Source: Nelumbo lutea (lineage: Eukaryota; Streptophyta; Magnoliopsida; Proteales; Nelumbonaceae). Taken from it: a stretch of DNA of 64,000 nucleotides. The translations under genes were made by a program, and so were the position numbers. Under the pieces are notes generated by a model. It searched no databases, was not told the origin of the DNA, and saw only the letters and a program-made list of their open reading frames with translations. The stretch spans positions 22,622,378-22,686,377 of the forward strand of contig JAKGHH010000008.1 in assembly GCA_022828595.1 (NCBI GenBank). The letters run 5' to 3'. Shown here one piece after another: positions 48,324 through 59,564 of this stretch. The first letter of the stretch is position 1; every line of letters begins with the position of its first letter.

Positions 48324-48686
48324 TAGGGGTGCAAATGGAAATCATGATTCGATTCAATTGAAAATCCGATCCTATTTGATCGAATTTGGATCATCCCTAG
48401 TGGATCTTCGGATCCTATGATCTATCTTATATATATATATATATATATTATTTAATTATTTATAAATATATTATTTATATTGTATTTTTATAAATTTGTT
48501 ATGAAAACATGTATATGATAAAAATAATTAAAAAATACTTGTATTTTTTATTTTTTTATTAAAATTGGTATTTTTTATTTTTTATTTTAATAATTTATTA
48601 ATTAAAAAAATAAATCGTATCAAAACACATCAGAAAATCCGATAGGATTCGAATTCTGATCGAGTCTTATTAGATCTGCATCCCTA
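48324..48686. mobile_element. hAT-type MITE with 8-bp target duplication
   Basis: Ends are taggggtgcaaatgg and gatctgcatcccta. Flanking 8-mers ccttggat (48316-48323) and ccttagac (48687-48694) agree at 6 of 8. The core is (TA)n-rich. Confidence 0.7.
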
Positions 48687-49289
48687 CCTTAGACAGCCCA
48701 TTACACAGCCATCAAATTCAGCAATTCCAGACTCGTTACATTCATTCCCTGATTCCCTTTCTCACACACCCAGCCAGAAGCAGAGACACTGTAACATACT
48801 AACATCCAGTTACTGCTTTGAAACAAGCGAACCCAAAGCAGATCCCGAGTCCCGACTCCGTTCAGTTGCCGATATGCAGCATAGCCCAATTCCATCTATT
48901 CTTTTTGTTTATTGATCTGATAGAGAGAGTTTCGACCCTCGAGAGGTTGCCAATGGCCTAACGGGGTTGATTCAGAGTGAAAAGCAAGTGACCAAGAACT
49001 GAGAAAAGCGAAAGATAAGTTCTTTGCCCATTTGGCCAGTGCTTCAACCTCTAATCTTATATGATGGTTCCTCCATATGAAGAGAGAAGATAAACACAAG
49101 AGTAAAAGATAGATGAAGAGTAGATTTTTGAAGTGGAACCAAAAGATCAAATAAAGGCCATAGCAGTGATCAAACTCTGCAATTTTTCTTACAATACTAT
49201 ACATGTTTGAAAAGGCAAAAACATCCCCTTGTTTTGATACAGTCCTGTAATTAATTTTTGAAATCTGTGAGGTCTCTGCTGCTGCAAAG
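48687..49289. other. Upstream region of the small membrane protein gene
   Basis: Promoter and 5' UTR of the gene at 49290 should lie here. I could not pick a TATA box with confidence. Antisense ORFs at 48701-48895 and 48896-49324 show no domain. Confidence 0.4.
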
Positions 49290-49634
49290 ATGGAGAACGG
49301 AGACGACTGGTTTGCCCTAGACAAGCTTTACCATGTGCTCTTCTGTTTTTTTATCGCCATTATCGTCTCAGCTCTGGCCGGCCTCTCTCGATACTCGTTT
49401 TTAAGAAGATGGAGTATCTGGTTGGGATCCCTGGCCTCGCTTGCATCTGGTGCTGCCAAAGAAGCTGGGGACGAGATCGGGTTGTGGAAGTCTGCCGGTG
49501 CCTCTTTTAAGGACGTCATTGCTGATCTCGTCGGTATCTTAATAGCTTTGTGCGTTCTTTCGCTCTCCAAGCCCTCGTCTTCGCGGATAAAAGTGGAGGA
49601 AACTACAGAAAATGGAGTGCTTTCGATGGTATAA
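49290..49634 (+). CDS. Small membrane protein, YfiM/DUF2279- or VanZ-like motifs
   Basis: A complete intronless ORF of 114 residues. It has three hydrophobic segments (about 13-33, 41-56 and 75-95), so it is probably an integral membrane protein. The pattern D11-K-x2-H15 before the first helix, GAAKExxD (54-61) in the middle, and Sx3Sx2Dx3DxxG (68-82) resembles the layout of bacterial YfiM/DUF2279-type proteins (DKxxH ... SKExxD ... KDxxxDxxG). The basic and acidic C-terminal tail is not conserved-looking. The function is unknown. Codon use is plant-like and higher in GC than the flanks. Because the pattern of conserved polar residues is so regular, I take it as a real gene despite its short length. 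I saw no overlapping gene. Confidence 0.7.
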   Translation: MENGDDWFALDKLYHVLFCFFIAIIVSALAGLSRYSFLRRWSIWLGSLASLASGAAKEAGDEIGLWKSAGASFKDVIADLVGILIALCVLSLSKPSSSRIKVEETTENGVLSMV

Positions 49635-51230
49635 CCATCGCTTCAGTTCAATCATTTCAACTATTTCCGACTTTTTTCAGTGGTCGGGTGAGCTTCGTTG
49701 CTCAATTCTGTATAGTTTTGTATTCTGGAAGTAATTGGTTTCTTAGATCGAAGATAGTGATTATTATGCTATGAGAGACATGATTGAAAACTTGTTACGA
49801 GAGAAATTTGATCTGAAAAACCAGGATTTTTTTTCTTTTTTGTACGAAGATAACAGATTTGCCTATCATAGGTAAATGGATTTTAGGTCCTAGCCACTTC
49901 GAGTCATCTATCTACTCCTCGCTGTTGATAAATTATCTTTTGTCAAACCCTAATACACCTTCTATTACAAGGCGGATCTATTTGGTTTCTTCTACTACAG
50001 CCACTTGATTTCTTTAGCAAGGTTTTACTTACTATTTGGTAATGATGCTCTCACTCTGTTCCTTAAATGTATCTTTGTGAGTATGGAAAGAATCGTTCAA
50101 GAGATAAGCTTCATTATATGCAACTATACAATCTAAAGTTCCTATGAAATATCTTGCTTTCTATACATGTTTTAAATCAGACTCGAAAAGAGGATTCTCC
50201 TTTTGTCATAGTACTACTTTTCATCTTCTTTACGAGTCTGGAGAATTACGAGGTTTTCAAGCTCCTGGATTACCGCCCCCCCCCCCTCCCCCCCTTTTTT
50301 TTTCTTTTTTAGCTTTTCAATCTCATGTTGCTATTTGCTAATCTTGTTTGATTTTTTATGATGTTTTTTTTTTTGATAATTGATTTTTTATGATGTTATT
50401 TGTTTCATGCCTTTGCACTCCATATAAGATTCGATTGCTCTTAGTTTTACTCTTGCTGATTTCCTTGCACACAATCATTGGTAGATTGACAATACGAGAG
50501 AGTCATTCTGTGACACATCATGGATCATTCTCTAGTAATGTTTAACAATCATGTAGTTGGGAAAGAAGAGTTAGAATGGTTCTTTATTGTGAAAGAGAAG
50601 TTTTCTGGCACCATCTAATGCTTATGTTCTTTCTGTCATAAGCATTAGATGGTGCCTTCTTTTTCTTTTTTCATTTGAAGTGAATACTTGTTAATCACTT
50701 GATAGACAACTTTTGTGATTTGTGACATACACCATTTTTTTGGTAATAGATATATACTTCGATGAAGGACAAGGAAAAAGCTCCTACAATCTTTACATTG
50801 GCAGGAAGGAGAGGGTAATTGAAAATTTGAATTATTAGAAAAGAAATTCAGATCTTAAATAGAGAAGGAAATGAGAAGAAAGATTGCATCTTTAGAGGGA
50901 GAGAGAGAAAAGAGAGAGCAAGATCACACATTTACCCACAGGTAACTTCAGGACAAATTTTTATGCCTTTCAACTCTTATATTTCAATTACATTAACTGT
51001 ATTTATAAGCTCAGAATAAGGCCTAGGATCTTGCTTTACAAATTTCAATTTCACTTAAGAAACCGAGTGAAACCAATTTCTAGTTGTTTTTTTTTAATAT
51101 CTGTCACAACTTCTGATTGTTTCATTATTAACTGAAAGAAGTGGCATCATTATGTCTAACTTTCAAAAATTCTAAAACCTCTATAATAAGAATGTTTGAA
51201 CTAGTTTGGCCCATTAAGACAGCTAACTAT
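49635..51230. other. Intergenic; no recognisable gene
   Basis: The 3' UTR of the small membrane protein gene starts here. C/T homopolymer runs lie at 50275-50311. A perfect 20-bp hairpin (50607-50656) is listed separately. A GA tract lies at 50899-50919. Confidence 0.4.
50607..50656. repeat. Perfect 20-bp hairpin, 10-base loop
   Basis: ggcaccatctaatgcttatg (50607-50626) and its exact reverse complement (50637-50656) flank a 10-base loop. A/G-rich and T/C-rich flanks could extend the stem weakly. Origin unknown: a snap-back duplication, a tiny MITE, or a small-RNA precursor are all possible. Confidence 0.85.
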
Positions 51231-51239
51231 AGTCTTGAC

Positions 51240-51358
51240 AATGCTTTAAAAGGTGTGGGAGGCATATGCCTCAGACATGTCTAGGTGCACAGACGAGGTG
51301 CACTTTAGGATATGTGCCTTGCATGGGTCTTTGACACAACACTTTCAAAAGGTGCATG
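51240..51358. repeat. Left part of an interrupted hAT-like element
   Basis: tgctttaaaaggtgtgggag and then catatgcctc match the start of the repeat at 52851. The continuation (gaggcactcccc, gcatgctagaggtg) is found after the nested insertion, at 52218-52262. Confidence 0.55.
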
Positions 51359-52204
51359 CAATGTTTTAAAAGCGCCAGTCGCAAAAAAAAAAGCGCAAGG
51401 GCCAATTTGTGCCTGAGGCTCAAGGCGCAAGGGGAGGTGCACACCTTTTTAAGCAATGCACAAAATAAAAAAAAAAATTAAAAAAGCCAAAAAATTTAAA
51501 AAAAATGCAAAAATTCAAAAAAATATTAAACATAATGTTAACAAAAAATATAAACTTAAATTATAAAATAAATGTTTTAAAAAACCTTTTATCTAAAATT
51601 AAAATACATAAATATAACATGTAAAGCGTATTCTATGAGCTACCTTTGTACCATGCCCATCGAGACAAGCCCAAACAAGTCTATGATAGGGTTCGAAATT
51701 CTTATTTCTCACATAAAAAATAATGATTTTATAACTTTCATTGCCTTTTAATATGGACTTGTTTGGGCTTGCCTTGAGGTGCATGGTACACATAGAATGA
51801 GGATGCATAATGTTTAACATCACATTAGCTGTTTGAAGTAATGCAATTGGGAAAAAAATAAAGAGATTAAGAGTTTACATGCTTGAATATGTTTTCTATG
51901 TTATGCTTGATTTTATTTTTAAATTTTCATTCAAATATGTTTTACATGTTATGTTTACATATTTTAATATGAGATAATAGGTTTTTAAAATATTTTTTTA
52001 TCAGTATTTTTAAAACATTTATTTTAAAATTTAAGTGTATATTTATAATTACTATTGTGTTTGATATTTTTAATAGTTTGCATTTTTTTTTGAAAATTTG
52101 GCATTTTTTAATTTTTTTAGCATTTTTGCTCCTTGCTTCAAAAAAGCTGCATGCCTCACCTTGTTCCTCGAGTGCAGAATGGCCCTTGCGCTTTTAAAAC
52201 ATTG
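51359..52204. mobile_element. hAT-like element nested in another copy
   Basis: Perfect 17-bp inverted ends caatgttttaaaagcgc (51359) and gcgcttttaaaacattg (ending 52204), with CA..TG termini. Flanks ggtgcatg and ggtgcacc agree at 6 of 8. The interior is AT-rich, with a second inverted pair (gtccatattaaaagg-like and gcatggtac, about 51640-51800). No transposase. Confidence 0.7.
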
Positions 52205-52850
52205 GGTGCACCTCTGGGCGAGGCACTCCCCAAACACCTTGAAGTGCATGCTAGAGGTGTTATTGAGTGTCAACTTAAACTTGCAAAAGAAAATAATGGT
52301 AATAACCCGATTTGGGTTGGCCAGCTGCCTAGATTGATCCTCCTTCTTGCAATCTCAACAACTTGCTTCTTGTACATGAAAGCTCTTCCAATGAAAGCTA
52401 ATGGACTTGCACGATTCAACAAATTTTCTTTTCTTTCAATGGTTCTACTTACTCTAGTACTTGACTAGAGAGGCTAGAGCTCTAGTCTTTCTTTGTCAAC
52501 AATCTCCTCTCATACAATGTTAAGTTTGGTGGTGGTAGAATGGAATGGGGATTCTCCACAAAAGAAAAAAAAAAGATTGTTAAAAGGGAGGGACCTTATC
52601 CACCCTACTTTGTAGGTGATTCCCCCCCATTAAGGAATCTCCTCATACTCTAGCCAATGAGAATCATACGCATCCTCACATTAGCTTAACCACTCCCCAC
52701 TCTCTCTCTCTTATCTTTATCCTTCACATTTAAATTTTAAATTAAAGTTAGAGATAAGGGGAAGTTGAGAGATTTTAGGGCTTATCAATTTGGACTCAAC
52801 CAGATGGGAGTCCTTAATTGAGAGACCCTCAATGACTACATTGGAAGTAG
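52205..52850. other. No recognisable gene
   Basis: The beginning is the right part of the interrupted repeat. The rest is non-coding, with a CT tract near 52700. Confidence 0.4.
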
Positions 52851-53020
52851 TGTTTTAAAAGGCGTGGGAGGCGTATGCCTGGAGGCGTGCCTCCAAGCGA
52901 GGTGCCCCCCAAATGCCTTGAGGCATATGCTAGAGGTGCTGACACCTCTAAGGCGTATGCCTCATACACTTTTTTCATGAGGCATGCTAGAGGCATACGC
53001 TTCATGTGCCTCATGCACAA
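52851..53020. repeat. hAT-like repeat rich in gaggc(g/a)tatgcc
   Basis: agtgttttaaaaggcgtggg opens a GC-rich block with repeated gaggcgtatgcc / ggcatacgcc motifs. A possible far end (gcctctgcattttaaaac) lies at 56504-56521, which would make it an element of about 3.7 kb with LINE and copia pieces inside. That span is uncertain. Confidence 0.5.
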
Positions 53021-53154
53021 CCCATGTAAAATGATAGAAAAAAACAAAGAAAAAAGAATAGAAAAGGGAAAGGAAAGGAAAGAAAGGGAAGGGAAAGAAA
53101 AAATAAAGAAAAGGAAAGGAAATGATTGTGGACTAAGGTTATCTTGAGTATTCA

Positions 53155-54825
53155 TGGACAGATAGATAATGGGTGGGATTTTGGGCTCATGGCAAGGACT
53201 AACTTAGCCTCTCCTTGGAAGTCCATTCATGCCATTCTTCCATCCTTTCTGCATCAGGTATGACCATTGCTCTGGGAATCAGGTAAAATTTTAGGAACAC
53301 CCTTGGGTGGGGGATGCATCTCTAAAAGACCAATTCCTCTCTTTATTTTCCCTTTTTCGTTTCAAAGGGAAGTGTGTGTATGATTTTTTGGTCCCTTCTG
53401 ATCAAATTTTGGGTATGATTGGGATTTGAATGGGGTGGCCTTGGATCCTGTTGAAAGCTTTTATTTTCCTAAGTATAGTACCACAGGGGTACTATTGTAC
53501 TTTTACCCTTTTATTATTTTAGTTGCTGTCACCCTAGTATATATAACAAAATAGCTAGCGACGCCAGCAAGTTTTTTGACTCTCAATCTTTTCTCCTCTC
53601 TTCTGCTCTCTCTCTTCTCTCTTCTCTCTTCTCTTCTTTTCTCTTCCATCACTATACTGATAACAGATCCTTCAAAAAGGGATGGTAGAATTTGGACTTT
53701 ATCACCCTCAAGGGCTTTCTGTTGTGCTTCTTTTTTTAAATCCTTGACACATCAAACCGACAACTTCATACAATCTTTTCCAGTCAAGGGAGTCTGGGGT
53801 GAGCCGATCCCTCCAAGGATTGGAGCTTTTTGTTGGGAAGCCTTTTTGGAAAGATGTAATACATGTGACTTACTCCAGAGAAAAAGTCCTAATTGGTGCT
53901 TGTTCCCATGCTGGTGCACCCTCCACAAGGCTAATGGTGAAAGCTCATACCATTTATTAATTTCCTACCCTTTTGCTTCTGATATATGGGACTGGTTTCT
54001 CACTTTATTTGGATCCCTTTGCCTGATATACAAAGCTTGTTTGCTTCTTCTTTCTTTAGATGGCCTAAGAAAAGGGGTAGGGCTATGTGGAGGTGTGTGA
54101 GGGCTGCCATATGTTGGACTCTATGTGTAGAAAGAAACTCAATGACCTTTTCTGATAAAGAAAGGAACAAAGAAGGTATCATTGAAGTGATAATGGTTAG
54201 GGTGGTGCACTGGTTGAAGTCTTGGATATGTTTGCTGATGTCTCTACAGATATGCTGCTGAACAGATGGTGGGAAGTGGCAAATTTTGCCCCTATTTCAT
54301 TAGGTGTCTGTCCCTTGTGGTCCCCACCAGCCCCAGGATTTATAAAGCTAAATTTTGATGGCAGCAATGAAGGCAACCCAGGACCCTCTGGTGCTGGTGG
54401 TGTGTTCAGAGATGAGAATGGGAAGGTGATTGCATTGTATTCAGGCCCCATTGGGAGTGGAAACTCTCTCAGGGCTGAGATATGTGCTTTAATGGAAGGT
54501 CTAAGGAAGATGAAGGAGTTGAACATTCAGAGGCTTGGTTTTAAATTAGTTACAAAAGGACAGTAGACTTGGGAAATTTGCAAATGAGAGGAGGGAGGCT
54601 AAGTGGCTAACCATGGGGTTGGAGGTTCAGTTTCAGTGGGTGAAGAGGACTGCAAATGCTTTTGCAGATACATTGGCAAAACAGGGGATGGGAAGGAAAC
54701 AAATGTTTTGGGCTGTATTATAATTTTCATTTCTGTTCTAATCGGGAGAGTTAAGCCTCTTTACCTCTTCTTTGAATGATGTAATTAATTTCTTTTAATA
54801 AATTGATTTCTGTTATTGATAAAAA
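53155..54825 (+). mobile_element. LINE remnant (zf-RVT and RNase H), interrupted
   Basis: 53200-53460 reads the end of a reverse-transcriptase region (SPWKSIHAILPSFLHQ). An unrelated block at about 53465-53675 interrupts it (perhaps an LTR fragment, with a CT-rich stretch). 53680-54000 is a zf-RVT domain (GAFCWEAFLERCNTCDLLQR, then HKANGESSYHLL). 54330-54720 is RNase H (IKLNFDGSNEGNPGPSGAGG, AEICALMEGLRK, then ANAFADTLAKQG), with a frameshift near 54545. A 3' end with ttgataaaaaaac closes it at 54825. Dead but the best preserved RNase H of the window. Confidence 0.85.
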
Positions 54826-54831
54826 AACTAA

Positions 54832-54963
54832 ATTCTTCAACCAAATTGCATGTGCCATAGCATTATGACATCCTATGAGTTCTGCTTCCATCGTGGAGGA
54901 TGCTCTAAGCTTTTGCTTAGTACTTTTCCATGACACGACTCCTCTCGCAAGCAGAAAAAGCAT
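54832..54963 (-). mobile_element. Ty1/copia RNase H fragment
   Basis: On the - strand the reading GVVSWKSTKQKLRASSTMEA, then CHNAMAHAIWLKNL, matches the SWKSxKQxxxxxSSxEAE signature near the end of copia polyproteins. Only this piece is present. Confidence 0.7.
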
Positions 54964-55059
54964 ATCTTGATGTCAAGGCTTTGTTGTCGGGGACAAGGAA
55001 AAAAACCATGCTGTGTTCTTCCTATTAGAATGGTATCAAGAAAGGAGAAACAAAACACT

Positions 55060-55580
55060 TATGGACATGGTGACGCATATGATGTGCAACTTGTCTCTAC
55101 CCCAAAATTTGTGAGGGGAAGCTCTTCAAACTGTAGTATACATCTGAATAGGATTTGAACAAAAGCAGTTCCTAAGACACCTTTTGAATTGTGGGTTGGA
55201 AAGAAGCGCAGTCTAAATCATGTACGCATTTGGGGTTGTAAAGCCGAAGTAAGGGCATACAACTCATAATTGGGGAAACTGGACCCAAGAATCATAAGTG
55301 GAAACTTCATAGGATATGTAGAAAAGTCAAATGATATAGGTTTTTCTACCCTAATAATGCTTAAGGGTGGTAGAAGCTAGAAATGCTTAAGGGTATACAC
55401 CTCTGTGTTTTAAAACATAGGTCCTGAAATGGTAACAAATTAGAAAATAACTTCTTCAAAGAAAAATAGAACCTGAAACTGATGTAAAGCCTAATCATAT
55501 AACAAACACAAAGGATGTCATCTCTACTAGAATAGTTGAATAAGCTAACACCATTTGTTTTAGCTTGGCTACTATCAGTT
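55060..55580 (+). mobile_element. Ty1/copia integrase C-terminal fragment
   Basis: On the + strand, AVPKTPFELWVGKKRSLNHV (about 55160-55220), then IWGCKAEVRAYN and LDPRIISGNFIGY, is the classic copia integrase tail (PxELWxGxKPSLxHLRVWGC). Stops break it after about 55350. It lies head-on to the RNase H fragment next to it, so the two are not one intact element. Confidence 0.8.
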
Positions 55581-58533
55581 GCCAAGTTGTTTTTGCAAGA
55601 TTGAAATGGTAAGGCCCTTTTGATTGCCCTGAATTTGTCCTGAACTTGTTTTTTTTTTTGTAATTTTTGGAATCTTAAATCCTTTTTAATCAACTATGTT
55701 TTACAAACCATTCTGCCCTCTTAACCCCTCTCCCCCAGCAAAAAAGGAAAGGCAAAGAAAAAGACTCGGCAGTTCAACTTATCAAGATATCAAATTTCTT
55801 CAGCCCTCCAAAAACTATAAAGGATTTAAAGTTGTATTTGCTTTAAATAAATTTGTCAAAAACACAAACTCAGTTTAGTTTGATCATGCCAGTTGCAATA
55901 TCTTAACAATGAAGAAGAAATGGCTGGAAATGTGTCTTATCTCATGTCTGTCTCCTTCAGTCTTACATGATGAGTTGGAATTTGATGCATTCCCAGACTG
56001 TCTCAAAACGATACAATAGGGGCTTGGGGACACGTCCAAACTTGGAATTGGCTATTAAAACGTTTCTGCTTTTTTTTTTTTGTTGAATTCTTTCACCATA
56101 TACTTGTATAAGATTGATATGTAAATCTAAAAGCTTATTTTTGTTACCTTGAAACATTCTATAAGAAGAGATGGAATTAATTGTGTATTAGATGTTCACT
56201 TATGCTAATCACTAATGTATGAAATTGTAATCATATAATAAATTGTAGACAAGGTTGAATCAAATCAAATCGTTAACCTTATTGTAAATTGTAAGGTAAT
56301 TTCTGCTTTTAATGCTGCCAAGAAATTAAAAGTATATGCTAGTGCCATGCATCTTCATTTTTCTTAATATAAAAGATTTTTATTAAAAATAAAGAAAAAT
56401 GAGATCCTCCTTCCTCTTCATCTCCCTCCTCTTAAGGAGGTTTATGCCTCTTACATTCTGAATTATGCCTTACACCTCTAGGTAGTGGAAAGCCTCGTGT
56501 CATGCCTCTGCATTTTAAAACATTGGTTCACACTTAGCATAAGCTACTAAGTTATAGTTTTTTATGCGTTTATACCTTATTATTTTCATGAAGACTTGTG
56601 CTTAGTGCTTTTTATGTATTTTTGGATTTATTTGTTTCCCTAGCATATATGCATGACTATCTTAAGTGTATCTTGATACATCTCTTAAAATTGCCTTTCT
56701 AATGCTTAGAACATTTTTCATGGTTGTACTTCTGTTGAGGGTCATTTCTCATCTCCTTTCAACTTCAACAGGATACTTAACTTAGCTTGGGTAATCTCAT
56801 TTAAAGATGGGTGAGATCAACCAGCAAGTTGGCTAATGTTCTCTTTTGGAGATGACTATGTTATCTGTTTCTGTGCTTTTGATTTTCTGTACTTGTCCTA
56901 ACCGGAGGTTCATTTTTTCAGTTTGATGCTTCCTTGCCCATGCCGAGTTTGTACTTGCAAGGAGAAACTGGAAAAGAGGGCAGGTTCAGGAGCAATAGTA
57001 TACCCATTTATGTTAATGGGGAAGTGATTATTACATCCTATCATTGGTGAGTTTTGTTCTCCTAATAGTGAATCTCCAATACTACACCTTCCTCATTTTT
57101 TGTTAATGGTTTTTGGAAGAATGTTCAGAAAATCTGAGTGATGCACTTGTAAGTATGAACAACAATAGACAAAGTTTGCTCAAATCATATATATGTTACC
57201 ATCCCTCACTTGAACTCATGGGTGCTATTAGCACTATGAAATGACACTTGCCTCCATTGGTTTGTCAACAGGAACTAACACAATGGTAAAGCCTACCTGA
57301 AATCTCGGCTGATCAAGAAGAGATGCAGCTTTGATTGTTTTATGGGGCTGGCAGGTTTTTCTGATTTTGGTTTTTATGATCCATTGATATTTGAATAAGA
57401 AATTGACATTAGAAAACTGAAGAAAATGGCCATACGAGCAGTACTGTCTCAATTCAGGAAGTGTTTCGAAGGATTCTAGAGGTGTTACAAATAAAATAAG
57501 CAAAATTTTGTGAATCACATTCTTATCTCTTGCCTGTGTAATGGTAAACTCTTGGGCTGACCAGTGTGAACCTGGGGTTTGAGTCTGAACTCTGAAAGCC
57601 AGCTACTATGTCCAAAAATTAAAAATAAAAAATAAAAAAGAGGAAAAAAAGGAAAAGAAAAGATAAAGGTTAGGTGATTAGGTCCATATATCCAGTCCAC
57701 CCTTCCGAGATCGATGATAGCTGGGACCAACATTGGGCCTTTTGGCCCTTTTCTACATTTTTTCTGTCACGACGGGATGCTTGTTCTTGCAGAATATGTG
57801 CAGAGTTTTTGCTTGCTGGAAACCCAGGTTCTTTTCTGTCGGCGTACATTCAAATTATACGTGCATTTCTATTTAGTCTTTGTTTGGTTTATGACAAAAT
57901 TATTGAAATTGGGAAAGTTATGCATAATATCCTCAAGGCATTTAACGAAGGAAAATCTATGATGTGGAAAGACAGTATCGGAAGAGACGAAGAGTTTTGA
58001 CCAATCAAAACTCAACCATGAATTTCGTTAAATAACACCTGATTGGTTAAGACGTTAAGACGTTTATGATTCTAGTTGATTGGTCAAATGTTTTTCATAT
58101 TTTTCCGATACCATAGTTGAAACCTTTTATAAAATCACTTTATAGTAGAGATGGCAATTTTCTGTCTTTACTAGTACCTGGCCTCCCTGATCTGATTAGG
58201 TTGGATATGGAGATTGCTTTGGTGGGGACGGGATAAATTCAAATACTCGATTGTGGATGGGATGAGAGTGAAGTCCCCGATTGGAGACAAGGATGGGAGT
58301 GAGGTCCTTGCTCTGACCCAACCTAATTGTAATATTTTAAATGTTTTTTAAAATATTTTTTTTGTATTTTAAAATATATATATTAAATATTTTAAAATAT
58401 TATTTGTATATATGTTTTAAATTGATTTATATTCATTTCAACTCAAATAGATATTAGTTAAGTGTTAAACTAATTTAGATTAATGATTCTTTTTCCTTTT
58501 TTAAGTAAATCATTTTTCAATGCAAACCTTTAG
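55581..58533. other. No recognisable gene; one orphan exon candidate
   Basis: AT-rich and non-coding. At 56922-57046 a 125-nt open segment lies between a good acceptor (tttttcag) and a donor (gtgagt) and reads MPSLYLQGETGKEGRF; I found no partner exon. 58140-58340 (gagatggcaattttc, gatggga repeats) resembles a decayed hAT-like element. Confidence 0.35.
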
Positions 58534-58660
58534 GTTATGTTTGATTTGAAGGAAAAGGTAGGGAAAGGAAGGGAAAGACAAGAAAACCAATACAAGGTTT
58601 GTAAAGGATTCTCTGCCTTTCCCTTCCTTTTCTTCCATTTTCCTTCAAATCAAACATAAC
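58534..58660. mobile_element. 127-bp foldback MITE with 5-bp target duplication
   Basis: gttatgtttgatttgaagg (left) and ccttcaaatcaaacataac (right) are a 19-bp perfect inverted pair. tttag lies on both sides (58529-58533 and 58661-58665). The interior is purine-rich on the left and pyrimidine-rich on the right, so nearly the whole element folds. Partial arms of the same type occur near 29105, 46320 and 63885. Confidence 0.8.
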
Positions 58661-58790
58661 TTTAGTTAAAAATAAAAATGGAATTGAAAGATTCAGATCC
58701 TAAGGAAAACTAGTCACCATCGGGAATCGTAGATGAAGTTTCATTTTTCTCCTTAAGAGGGATTGGGGTTGGGGGCAAAGAGTTAATTAG

Positions 58791-59564
58791 AGGGTGTTTG
58801 GTAACATAAATATATCATGGATGGGATTGTTTTAGTCCTCACCATGATAGAATGCAATGTTCCGATTTATGTTGATAGCCTTTGTCCATAAAATGGTATG
58901 GATAGGGATGGGCCACACCCCAATTTATCCTCAATAGTATTTTCTTGTGGATGGGCCACACTATGGCGCAGACAGTTTATGGAAAGGATTTGGTGTAATG
59001 CACTTGTGTTACATTGGTCCAATTACCTTTATTTTATTTAATCTTTAACATATTTTCATTTATATTGAAATTCTTTTTTAAATTGTTTATTGTTGAAGAT
59101 AATATTATAATGATTTTTCTAAACATTGAACCAATTTTTAATTATTTTTATCACCATTTTTTATTAATCAAAATGGTTTTATACTATTATATAAATTCAT
59201 CTTATATATGTTTTATCCCTTAATAATTGACATAAATGACAAATGTATTTATTTTATATTTATTAGTAATTATGTATTGGTGTTTTATTTTATCCATATT
59301 ATTTTATATCATTATTTTAAATTATTTTTGGCTTAAATTTATTTTCTTTCATTCATGATCGATTGTATAATCCACAAGCTGTATGTGAGATGTATGGAAT
59401 CAATAAGTGTAACCCACAAACTGTCTATCCCCTATGGGTATAAACAGTTTTTATTTATAGTTCAGAACAACTGCAGTTGTGTGGTGTGGATTAATCCTTA
59501 CCACAGGGTGTAGTTTAGACCAGTCTACACCCATCAACTTCTCATCCACATTACAAAACACCCC
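58791..59564. mobile_element. Non-autonomous TIR element (possible)
   Basis: agggtgtttggtaa (58791) and ttacaaaacacccct (59551-59564) are imperfect inverted ends enclosing 774 bp. A subterminal grouping of gatgggcca / tgtggat repeats supports one element. No target duplication was resolved. Confidence 0.5.

Noticed and set aside
48896..49324. 142-residue - strand ORF overlapping the small membrane protein gene
   Set aside because: Overlaps the start of the better-supported + strand gene and shows no domain; probably chance.
53041..53130. Purine-rich stretch that could suggest a coding Lys/Glu-rich tail
   Set aside because: Simple aaagg-type low-complexity sequence between repeats.
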